Origin: DAOOKJ01 sp035360795
Lineage (GTDB): Bacteria > Patescibacteriota > Minisyncoccia > UBA6257
DNA: 18,806 nt
Direction: 5' to 3'
Assembly: GCA_035360795.1 (NCBI GenBank)
Contig: DAOSBJ010000011.1
Coordinates: 1-18,806 of the forward strand
Below are positions 1 to 7,493 of this stretch, piece after piece. How positions within the stretch are numbered: the first letter of the stretch is position 1; each line of letters begins with the position of its first letter. Below the pieces are notes generated by a model that did not search any database, was not told the origin of the DNA, and worked only from the letters and a program-made list of their open reading frames with translations. The position numbers and the translations under genes are program-made.

Positions 1-959
1 CGCCAACCAAATCAGTGGCTGAAGCCTCTCAAAAAGGAGCCGCGACTAATATTATTATGGGATTAGGTTTGGGAATGAAAAGTACGGCTTTACCGATTAT
101 TATTGTTTCTTTGGCAATGATTCTTACTTATAAAATTAGTGGAATTTATGGCGTGGCTTTATCAGGTGTTGGAATGCTTTCAACTCTGGCAATTACTTTG
201 GCCACTGATTGCTACGGTCCAGTGGCTGATAATGCAGCTGGGATTGCCGAAATGGCTAAATTAGGAGATGAGGTAAGAGAAAAAGCCGAGTCATTAGATG
301 CCATTGGAAATACAACCGCGGCTGTTGGTAAAGGTTTTGCGATTGGCTCAGCTGCTTTAACCGCTTTAGCTTTGATTGTCAGTTATCTTGAGGCCTCAAA
401 ATTAGAAATTTTAGATTTAAAAAATCCTATTGTAATTGCGGGAGTTTTTCTAGGAGCTTTACTCCCTTATTTCATTTCTGCTTTGGCAATGGAGGGAGTG
501 GGGAAAACTGCTTCGAAAGTGGTTGAGGAAGTAAGAAGGCAGTTTAGAGAAATTACTGGATTAAAAGAAGGAAAGGCAAAGCCAGATTATAAAAAATGCG
601 TTGAAACTGTTACCCGGGCTTCTTTAAAACAAATGATAGCTCCGGGATTAGTTACTGTTATTTCGCCAATTGTGATTGGCTTTCTTTTGGGAAAAGAAGC
701 TTTAGGAGGGTTATTAATAGGTTCATTGGCTTCAGGATTTCTTTTAGCGATTATGATGGCAAATAGCGGCGGCGCTTGGGATAATGCTAAAAAATATATT
801 GAAGCCGGAAATTTTGGTGGCAAACATTCAGAAACTCACAAAGCCGCCGTGATTGGCGATACAGTTGGCGACCCCTTTAAAGATACAGCCGGTCCGTCTT
901 TAAATATTTTGATAAAATTAATTTCCGTGATTGCAATTTTGATTGTTTCCCTTCTTTAA
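1..959 (+). CDS. hppA: Membrane-bound ion-pumping pyrophosphatase, C-terminal part (K+-dependent type)
   Basis: Seen: the frame is open from base 3 with no start inside the window, so this is the 3' part of a longer gene; about 318 residues remain of a family usually near 700. Several hydrophobic membrane segments are present. Family blocks are clear: MKSTALPII near the start, ATDCYGPVADNAAGIAEM, GNTTAAVGKGFAIGSA, and the C-terminal block ANSGGAWDNAKKYIE followed by GDTVGDPFKDTAGPSLNIL. Known of the family: it couples hydrolysis of pyrophosphate to H+ or Na+ export across the cytoplasmic membrane. The Ala and Gly in GNTTAAVGKGF match the K+-dependent subfamily; the K+-independent type has Lys and Thr there. 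Whether it pumps H+, Na+ or both depends on residues upstream of the window. The gene ends at a TAA just before the promoters of the structured RNA; no strong terminator is visible between them. Confidence 0.97.
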   Translation, partial: PTKSVAEASQKGAATNIIMGLGLGMKSTALPIIIVSLAMILTYKISGIYGVALSGVGMLSTLAITLATDCYGPVADNAAGIAEMAKLGDEVREKAESLDAIGNTTAAVGKGFAIGSAALTALALIVSYLEASKLEILDLKNPIVIAGVFLGALLPYFISALAMEGVGKTASKVVEEVRRQFREITGLKEGKAKPDYKKCVETVTRASLKQMIAPGLVTVISPIVIGFLLGKEALGGLLIGSLASGFLLAIMMANSGGAWDNAKKYIEAGNFGGKHSETHKAAVIGDTVGDPFKDTAGPSLNILIKLISVIAILIVSLL

Positions 960-967
960 AATAAATC

Positions 968-995
968 TTGACAAGAAAAAAATCCTGAGTATAAT
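968..995 (+). promoter_or_regulatory. Promoter P1 upstream of structured RNA
   Basis: A perfect -35 TTGACA (968-973) and a perfect -10 TATAAT (990-995) are separated by 16 nt, 9 nt after the hppA stop. The predicted start is near 1002. No protein gene follows, so the target is probably the structured RNA at 1066-1225, as the upstream member of a tandem pair. The hexamers are seen directly; promoter activity is inferred. Confidence 0.7.
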
Positions 996-1030
996 AGGAT
1001 TACTTTATTCATTGAATCCTTTAATTTCTA

Positions 1031-1059
1031 TTGACAGATTAAGATTAATTTGCTATAAT
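1031..1059 (+). promoter_or_regulatory. Promoter P2 of structured RNA
   Basis: A perfect -35 TTGACA (1031-1036), a 17-nt spacer and an extended -10 TGCTATAAT (1051-1059) form a full-consensus sigma70-type promoter. The predicted start is G1066, 3-4 nt before the closing helix of the RNA begins. The 12-nt word TTTGCTATAATA at 1049-1060 also occurs in the pilO-like promoter at 17819-17830. Confidence 0.8.
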
Positions 1060-1065
1060 ATTACT

Positions 1066-1225
1066 GTTAAAAACCCGCTAATCTGTAGGCAAACAAGTCA
1101 ATTATTTATAAGAGGCTTGTTGGAGTTTTACTCAAGATGGGTATTTTGGCTCCGGCTGAAATATACCTCTTTAAAACTCCGGATCTCCCTTTATGGGAGG
1201 ATTGCCTATAGATTAGCGGGTTTTT
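1066..1225 (+). ncRNA. Unidentified structured small RNA, four-way junction, about 160 nt
   Basis: No protein gene is visible here. The sequence folds almost completely by simple Watson-Crick/GU pairing. P1 pairs 1069-1092 with 1202-1225 (24 bp, one GU). P2 pairs 1093-1099 with 1114-1120 around a 14-nt loop. P3 pairs 1122-1130 with 1172-1180 and continues after a 3-nt bulge as 1134-1137 with 1168-1171. P4 is roughly 1139-1150 with 1155-1167, capped by UCCG closed by C-G, a member of the stable UNCG tetraloop class. P5 pairs 1184-1189 with 1195-1200 around UUUAU. Helices follow each other with 0-3 unpaired bases, giving a four-way junction. Its 3' strand ends GCGGG then TTTTT, like an intrinsic terminator. 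G+C is about 39% (63/160), above the AT-rich flanks. Two consensus promoters precede it. I see no match to tmRNA, RNase P, SRP RNA or E. coli-type 6S RNA. A MITE-like element with 24-bp terminal inverted repeats is the main alternative. Confidence 0.68.
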
Positions 1226-1325
1226 NNNNNNNNNNNNNNNNNNNNNNNNNNNNNNNNNNNNNNNNNNNNNNNNNNNNNNNNNNNNNNNNNNNNNNNNNNN
1301 NNNNNNNNNNNNNNNNNNNNNNNNN
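1226..1325. other. Scaffold gap, 100 N
   Basis: Exactly 100 N, the usual placeholder for a gap of unknown length. It begins at the last base of the closing helix and T-run of the structured RNA and removes the 3' end of the tandem pilB gene. True sequence and length are unknown. The region 960-1325 otherwise holds only two promoters and the RNA. Confidence 0.99.
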
Positions 1326-4219
1326 CCCAAAACTCTTTTGATTTCTTCAAAAGAAGTGATTCCCATTAAGACTTTAATAGTGGCATCATCAATTAATTTT
1401 GCAAAATCAACTTTTGTTATTTCCTGTTTGTTTTCTGGCATAATTATTTCAAAAATTCCAGTTAGACCATAATAACCAGTAAAACTGCATTTGGGACAGC
1501 CATTGGCTGTATAAATTTTTTCTTTGGAAGTTAAATCTTTAAATTGGGGATAATATTTTAGAGCAGAGTTTATTAAAGATTTCATTTCTTTAGGGATCTG
1601 AGTTTCTTTTTTACAATGAGGGCAAAGTTTTCTGACTAACCTTTGGGCAATAATCGCATTAATGGCTGTAGTTAGTTCTTTTGAAGGAATACCCAGACTT
1701 TCAAGCCGGGGGAAAACTCCTAAAGCATCGTTAGTGTGAATGGTGGATAAAACCAGATGGCCGGTCATTGCTGATTGCCAGACTAATTGAGCAGTTTCTT
1801 TATCTCTGATTTCACCGATTAAAAATATATTGGGATTTTGACGCAGAAGACTTCTTAAGGCTTTAGCAAAAGTATATCCTTTTTCTTCGTTGACTTGAGT
1901 TTGAACAACATTTTCCAAGCGATATTCAATTGGATCTTCAACTGTAATGATTTTTACACCTGGTTGAGCCAATCTTTTCAAAATAGCAAATAAAGTCGTA
2001 GTTTTTCCTGAAGAAGTTGGGCCAGCAGACAGAATTAACCCCACTTTTTTTTCTAAAAGTTTTTCTATTTTTGCCTTGTCTGGTTCAAGAAAGCCTAAAT
2101 TTTCTATCTCTGGCGCCTTGATTTCTCCGCCTAAAAGTCTCATTGTGGCAATTTCGCCATATCCAGAAGGAATAATTGATAAACGAATGTCAAAACTTTC
2201 TTTTGGTAAAATAACTTTAAATCTTCCTTCTTGAACTTCTTGGGTAATTTCAGTTTTTAGACCAGCGACTGTTTTAATTTCATTAATAAAGGCAGGATAT
2301 TCATTTATTTCTAAAGATAGCAATTCGTTTAATACTCCATCAATTCTTTGTCTGACTTTGAAAGTTTTTTCTTCTGGTTCAAAGTGAACATCGGTAGCTC
2401 GGGATTTAAAAGCCGCCGCTAAAATATAACCAATTTGTTTTTCTTTTGAAAGGTCTTTAATCAAATTTAGAACTGATTCATTTTGATTTAAAATTTTTTC
2501 AATTTGCGCTTCTTCCTGGTCGCTGATTTTTATTCCTCTTACCAGTGTTTCTGAAAATATTTCTTTATATAAAATTTTAATATAATCAATATCGCCTGCC
2601 ACTCTTTTTAATTCTTCAAGCGAGGTAATTCCTTCAATGACTTTCAAAAGACCATCATGAAACAAAGGCACCATTCCTTCATCAATAGCGGTTTTTCTAA
2701 TTTCGTCCTGACCTAACCCTTGCTTAATTTTTGAAATAATTCTTGAAGTAATCGGTAAAAATTCAAAAAAGCCAATTTGACCTTTGTAGCCAAGAAAGTG
2801 GCAATGCTCGCAGCCTTTGGCTTTGTAAAGAAAAGGAATATCTTTAGGAATGTTAACGCCGCTTTTTGGAGAAAGAATACTAAAGGCTTCAATTAGAGTT
2901 TCTTTTTCTTCAGGTGAAAGAAGATATTTTTCTTTGCAATAAGGGCATAATCTCCGGGCCAATCTTTGAGCAACAATTAATTTTAAAGCATCGGCTAAAA
3001 GTTTTTGGTCAACCCCTAATTCTTTTATTCTAGGAATTGTTCCGGCTGCTTCGTTAGTATGGAGAGTAGTAAAAACCAAATGGCCGGTTAAAGCAGCCTG
3101 GACCGCAATTTCTGCTGTTTCTTTATCACGCGTTTCGCCGATTAAGATTACATCTGGGTCTTGCCGCATTATTGATTTCAGTCCAGTGGCAAAATCGTAT
3201 TTTTTAGTCACTTGAGTTTGATTGATTCCTTCAAGTTTGTATTCAATTGGGTCCTCAATAGTAATGATTTTAATTCCTGGAGAATATTTCTTTTTTAGCA
3301 AGGCATATAAGGTTGTAGTTTTACCAGAACCAGTTGGTCCAGTAATAATAATCATTCCATTTGGCGAAGAAAGATAAGTGGAAAAAATTTCTATTCCTTT
3401 GTCAGATAAACCCAAATCTTTCAAGCCAAAAGCCGCTCTTAAAGGATTTAAAATTCTAAAAACAAAGAATTCGCCATTTGGAGAAGGCAAAGTTGAAGCC
3501 CTAACATCATATAGGTTGTCTTTGTTTTTTATAGAAAAACGGCCATTCTGAGCAATATTTTCTAAATTAATTTTAATGCCTGAAATAAGTTTTAAACGAA
3601 AAGCAAGTTTTTGATACTTTTCTTTATCAATTTCTGCAACTTCGTATAAAACCCCGTCAATCCTAAACCTGATTAAAGCGCTTTTTTCTCGTGGTTCAAT
3701 ATGAACATCTGAAGCATCGGCAATTACTGCTGATTTAAAAATAGTGGTTGTTATTAACGTCACGTTTTCTTTCTCAATATTTAAAAGTTCTTCGTGAAGA
3801 CTTTGAAAATTAACTTCTTTATTTTGAGAAACATCAAGAAATTGTCTTATTTGTTCCAAAGGGGTTTTAACATATCGATAAAAACTAAAAGCCCAATCAA
3901 AACTTTCTTTAGTAACAACATAAACTACTACTTCGTAGTTTTTTTGTTTCAAGTCTTCAATTAACTGAATAACTTTAAAAGAAAAAGGGTCAAGAACCGC
4001 TAATTTTAATTTATTTCCAATTTTACCAAAAACCAAAGCCCCCACTTCCTGAGCGGTTTTCTGGTCTATTATCTCTAAGGCACTGGTTTCAATGGCAGTT
4101 TTTCTTAAATTGGCGTATAAAAGATTATTTTTTATTGCCAATTGCTCGGCTAATCTTTCTTTTGATTCTTGCCAAAGAGTTTTTATTTGCTCTTCTCTTT
4201 TTTTTGCCAAATCATCCAT
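1326..4219 (-). CDS. pilB: Tandem double PilB/GspE-type secretion ATPase, C-terminus lost in gap
   Basis: The visible 964 residues contain two full ATPase modules. Module 1: T2SSE-like N-terminal domain about 30-130, ASDVHIEP/RFRIDG at 169-188, Walker A GPTGSGKT 294-301, Asp box IEDPIEY from 321, RQDPD..GETRD 352-365, His box TGHLVFTTLHTNEA 378-391, zinc-type pairs CPYC 425-428 and CEHC 470-473. Module 2 lacks the N-terminal domain: ATDVHFEP from 608, Walker A GPTSSGKT 733-740, EDPIEY from 761, RQNPN..GEIRD 793-806, His box 819-832, CPHC 866-869, CPKC 908-911. Normal PilB is about 570 residues with one module. The family forms cytoplasmic hexamers that power pilus extension or type II secretion; this fusion would supply two subunits per chain. 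In module 2 the DPD before the GExRD motif is NPN. The reading ends at EEIKRVL, close to the usual C-terminus, so little is probably missing. The ATG at 4219 follows an extended -10 by 13 nt and has no Shine-Dalgarno motif. Confidence 0.94.
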
Positions 4220-4232
4220 ATAAATTATCTAT

Positions 4233-4241
4233 ATTATAACA
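4233..4241 (-). promoter_or_regulatory. Extended -10 promoter of tandem pilB
   Basis: On the minus strand TGTTATAAT (4241 to 4233) is a perfect extended -10. The predicted start near 4226 leaves a leader of about 7 nt before the ATG at 4219, so the mRNA would be almost leaderless. No good -35 is visible. It lies within a 12-bp inverted copy of the tsaE promoter. Confidence 0.65.
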
Positions 4242-4282
4242 CAAAGCAAGATAATAAATAAAATATTTTAATTTTTAATTTC

Positions 4283-4304
4283 TAATTTTTAATCTTTTAT
4301 TTTT
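4283..4304 (+). repeat. 22-nt AT-rich repeat, copy 1
   Basis: Twenty-two bases starting TAATTTTTAATCTTTTA and ending in a T-run are identical to 9704-9725. Both copies lie upstream of a plus-strand gene (tsaE and holA). This copy sits in a run of T-rich variants (4260-4320) between pilB and tsaE. Low complexity makes chance or slippage possible; no function is assigned. Confidence 0.4.
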
Positions 4305-4330
4305 TATTTATTATCTTTTATCTATTCCTG

Positions 4331-4339
4331 TGTTATAAT
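4331..4339 (+). promoter_or_regulatory. Extended -10 promoter of tsaE-polA, leaderless
   Basis: TGTTATAAT is a perfect extended -10, 7 nt before the tsaE ATG at 4347, which places the transcription start at or one base before the start codon. Bases 4329-4340 are the exact reverse complement of 4232-4243 at the divergent pilB promoter. Confidence 0.7.
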
Positions 4340-4346
4340 AATAAAA

Positions 4347-4823
4347 ATGAAGCAGGAAATTTTAAGCAAGAGTCCGAAACAGACTAAGGAAATTGCTTCG
4401 GATTTTATTAAAAAGATTATTAAAAGACCTCCTTTTAAAGAGGGGGCTTTAGTTTTTTCTTTAGAAGGAGAATTGGGCGCGGGTAAGACTCAATTTTTAA
4501 AAGGAATTGGGAAAGCTTTAAAAATTAGAGAAAAAATTAACAGCCCAACTTTTGTAATTATGAAAAGATACCCTTTAAAAAGAAAAGATTTTAAGTACCT
4601 CTGGCATTTGGATTTATATCGCCTCAAAAAGACAAAAGAAATTACCAATTTAGGGTTCAAGGACTTATTAAAAGATAAAAAGAATTTAATTTTTATTGAA
4701 TGGGGAAACAAAATTAAAAAAATTCTTCCCAAAAACTATATTAGAATAAAAATTAAAATTAAAGGAGAAAAAGAAAGAATTTTAGAAATTAGCAGTAAAA
4801 TTAATTCCTATAAAAATTTATGA
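4347..4823 (+). CDS. tsaE: tRNA threonylcarbamoyladenosine biosynthesis ATPase TsaE
   Basis: A 158-residue cytoplasmic P-loop protein, the normal TsaE length. Visible motifs: Walker A GELGAGKT (41-48), SPTF (66-69), HLDLYRL (87-93, the family HxDxYR block) and IEWG (117-120). Known role: TsaE works with TsaB and TsaD, driving ATP-dependent turnover of the complex that makes t6A at position 37 of tRNAs reading ANN codons, which includes the tRNA-Ile(GAU) found later in this window. tsaB and tsaD are not in the window. The protein is very Lys-rich, like its neighbours. The ATG is chosen because an extended -10 lies just 7 nt upstream. Its TGA overlaps the polA ATG by 4 nt (ATGA), so the two genes are probably translationally coupled. 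Confidence 0.93.
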   Translation: MKQEILSKSPKQTKEIASDFIKKIIKRPPFKEGALVFSLEGELGAGKTQFLKGIGKALKIREKINSPTFVIMKRYPLKRKDFKYLWHLDLYRLKKTKEITNLGFKDLLKDKKNLIFIEWGNKIKKILPKNYIRIKIKIKGEKERILEISSKINSYKNL

Positions 4824-7411
4824 AAAAGTTAATCCTTTTAGATAGTCACGCTCTTTTGCACCGCTCATATCATGCTCTTCCTCCTTTAGTTTCGGAAAAA
4901 GGAATTTTGGTCAATGGAGTTTATGGTTTTTTATTGGTGTTTTTGAAAATAATAAGAGAACTAAAACCTGATTATTTAGCGGCTACTTTTGATTTAAAAG
5001 GGCCGACTTTCAGACATTTAGAGTATAAAGAATACAAAGCAAAAAGGGTTAAAGTGCCGGAAAATTTTTACGAGCAAGTAGAAATTGTCAAAAGATTTTT
5101 AAATGCTTTTGGAGTATTAATTTTAGAAAAAGAAGGTTATGAGGCTGACGATATTATTGCTACTATTGTAGAAAAATTTAAAGATGAAGATTTAGAAATT
5201 ATTATTTTGACCGGTGATTTAGATACTTTGCAATTAGTAAATGACAAAGTGTCGGTTTATACTTTTGGAAAGGGGATTAAAGACCAGATTATCTATACTC
5301 CTTCAAAAATTAAACAAAGATATAATTTAGAACCTAAAGAACTGATTGATTTTAAAGCCTTAAAAGGAGACCCTTCGGATAACATTAAAGGCGTGCCGAA
5401 AATTGGCGAAAAAACTGCTAAAACCTTAATAGAAAAATACAAAAATTTAGACAATCTTTATAAACTAATAGAGGAAAATAAAATTAAAGACCTCTCTTTA
5501 AGTATTCTTGCTAATCTTAAAGAATATAAAAAAGAGGCCTTTTTTAGCCGTCAATTAGTCGCCTTAGACAATAGGGTGCCAATAGAATTTAATTTAAATG
5601 AAATGAAATGGCAGGAACCAAAAAAAGAAAAAATAGTGCCGCTTTTAGAGGAATTTGGTTTTAAAAGTTTAATTTCAAAAATTTTCCCTGAAGAAAATAA
5701 AGAGATTTTAGTTCCTCAAACGTCTTTTATTGTTTGTGATACCAATCAAAGAATAAATCAACTAAAAGAAAAAATTTCAGAGGAAAAAGAAATTGGTTTA
5801 ATAATGGATTTTAGAGGAGAAAAGGTGTATGAAAGAGAGGTTTTTGGTTTGGTTTTTGTTTTCAGAGGCAAAAATATTTTTTATCTTAAAAAAGATTCTT
5901 TTTCAGATTTTTTGCAAACGATTGATTTGAAAAATAAAACTTTAATCACTTATGAGGCTAAAATTTTGTATCAAGAAATTCCATATTTTCTAAACTATCT
6001 TCTTGATGATTTAAAAATTAAAATTTGGCTTACAGACCCTGATAGAAAAAACTACAATTTTAAAGAAGTTGCTTCCTATCTTTTAAAAAAAGAAATAAAA
6101 GACGACCTTCAAAATAAAGCAGCCGTTATATTTGATTTAGAGGATATTTTAAGTAGCAAGATGACGGCTTTAGACCTTGATTTTGCCTATGAAACAATTG
6201 AAAAACCTTTGATTAAGGTAATAGCCAAAATGGAGAGAAGGGGAATTTTAGTAGATGAAAAAAAACTTTTAAAGTTAAATAGCAACCTGTCAGAGAAAAT
6301 AGTTAATCTGGAAAAAGAAATTTTTGCTCAAACCGGCGAAATTTTTAACATTAATTCGCCGGTTCAACTTACAAAAATTCTCTTTGAAAAATTAAAAATC
6401 GATTCAAAAAATTTAAAAAAAACAGCCACTGGCAAAATTTCTACTGATTCTTCAGAATTAAAAAAAATAGAAAATTTACATCCAGTTGTCCCTTTAATAG
6501 AAGAATACCGCGAACTAAAAAAACTGAAAAACAGTTTCTTGGATTTATTGCCAAATTTTATTAATAAACAAACCAAAAGAATTTACACGATTTTTAATCA
6601 GACTGGTACTGCCACTGGTCGGCTTTCTTCTGGAAAGCCAAATCTTTTAAATATTCCTTTAAGAAGCGACTGGGGAAGAAAAATCAGAAATTGTTTTATA
6701 ACAGAGAAAGACTGGATTTTTTTGTCTTTAGATTATTCTCAAATTGACCTTCGGGTTGCCGCTCATCTGTCAAATGATTCCACTTTGAAAGAAGCATTTT
6801 TAAAAGATATTGATATTCATCTTTTAACTGCCAGTAAGATTTATAACGTCGCTATTGACCAGGTCACTCCTTTAATGCGTCAACAGGCAAAAATTCTTAA
6901 TTTTGGTATCATTTATGGAATGGGAGAAAATGCTTTTGCCGAGGCTGCGGGAATATCCAAGAACCAGGCAAAAATTTTTAGAGAAGAATATTTTTCTGAT
7001 TTTGTCGGTTTGAAACTATATTTGGATAAAATAGTAAACGAGAGTAAAAAAAATGGTTTTGGAGAAACTATTTTTAAAAGAAAAAGATTTTTACCCTTGA
7101 TTGGCGCTTTGGGCAGAATTGGCAGAGAAGAAGAAAGAATTGCAGTTAATTTTCCAATCCAGGGTTCAGTAAGCGACTTGATAAATCTGGCAATGATTAA
7201 GATAGACGAGTTTTTAAGGGAAAAAGAATTAGAAAATAAAGTTTTCTTGGTTTGTCAGATTCATGACGAGTTGCTCTTTGAAGGAAAATTTGAGATAATA
7301 GAGGCAATGGAGGATAAATTAAAAGAAATAATGGAAAATGTTTATCCTTTATCAGTGCCTTTAAAGGTCAAAGTAAAAACTGGCAAAACTTGGTTAGAGG
7401 CTTCGGAATAA
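4820..7411 (+). CDS. polA: DNA polymerase I with degenerate 3'-5' exonuclease domain
   Basis: At 863 residues this is a near-standard Pol I. The 5' nuclease domain (about 1-290) has DSHALLHRSYHAL, YEADDIIATI (107-116), TGDLDTLQLV (131-140) and the helix-hairpin-helix GDPSDNIKGVPKIGEKTA (183-200). The middle domain (about 300-450) keeps the proofreading fold's length, but I cannot find its DxE metal motif (MDFRGEKV at 329-336 instead), so proofreading is probably lost, as in Taq polymerase. Polymerase motif A is DYSQIDLR (638-645), motif B R687-K691-F695-Y699, and motif C QIHDELLFE (813-821). The steric-gate position, Glu710 in E. coli, is Asp643. Family role: Okazaki RNA removal, gap filling and repair synthesis on the nucleoid. 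The gene starts inside the tsaE stop, and the downstream 82 nt show no strong terminator. Confidence 0.97.
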   Translation: MKKLILLDSHALLHRSYHALPPLVSEKGILVNGVYGFLLVFLKIIRELKPDYLAATFDLKGPTFRHLEYKEYKAKRVKVPENFYEQVEIVKRFLNAFGVLILEKEGYEADDIIATIVEKFKDEDLEIIILTGDLDTLQLVNDKVSVYTFGKGIKDQIIYTPSKIKQRYNLEPKELIDFKALKGDPSDNIKGVPKIGEKTAKTLIEKYKNLDNLYKLIEENKIKDLSLSILANLKEYKKEAFFSRQLVALDNRVPIEFNLNEMKWQEPKKEKIVPLLEEFGFKSLISKIFPEENKEILVPQTSFIVCDTNQRINQLKEKISEEKEIGLIMDFRGEKVYEREVFGLVFVFRGKNIFYLKKDSFSDFLQTIDLKNKTLITYEAKILYQEIPYFLNYLLDDLKIKIWLTDPDRKNYNFKEVASYLLKKEIKDDLQNKAAVIFDLEDILSSKMTALDLDFAYETIEKPLIKVIAKMERRGILVDEKKLLKLNSNLSEKIVNLEKEIFAQTGEIFNINSPVQLTKILFEKLKIDSKNLKKTATGKISTDSSELKKIENLHPVVPLIEEYRELKKLKNSFLDLLPNFINKQTKRIYTIFNQTGTATGRLSSGKPNLLNIPLRSDWGRKIRNCFITEKDWIFLSLDYSQIDLRVAAHLSNDSTLKEAFLKDIDIHLLTASKIYNVAIDQVTPLMRQQAKILNFGIIYGMGENAFAEAAGISKNQAKIFREEYFSDFVGLKLYLDKIVNESKKNGFGETIFKRKRFLPLIGALGRIGREEERIAVNFPIQGSVSDLINLAMIKIDEFLREKELENKVFLVCQIHDELLFEGKFEIIEAMEDKLKEIMENVYPLSVPLKVKVKTGKTWLEASE

Positions 7412-7493
7412 CATTTAGCATTTATTTTAACGACATCTAATATCGTCCACATCCGCATTTCATATATTCATTAGCATATTGTATCAATAATTT

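Noticed and set aside
981..1001. Hairpin AATCCT-loop-AGGATT after hppA as a terminator
   Set aside because: The stem is AT-rich with a 9-nt loop and no T-run follows. It overlaps the spacer and -10 of promoter P1.
1066..1225. Retron msr-msd RNA
   Set aside because: The ends pair like a1/a2, but no reverse transcriptase is visible nearby and the internal arms do not show a convincing branching-G/msd layout. Part of the locus is in the gap, so this is not fully excluded.
1066..1225. attC integron site or CRISPR-related repeat
   Set aside because: There are no repeated cassettes, integrase or regularly spaced repeats, and the helix lacks attC-type extrahelical bases and core sites.
943..1341. 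Plus-strand open frame running through the structured RNA into the gap
   Set aside because: It depends on N bases, overlaps hppA, has no recognisable protein features and coincides with a sequence explained by RNA pairing.
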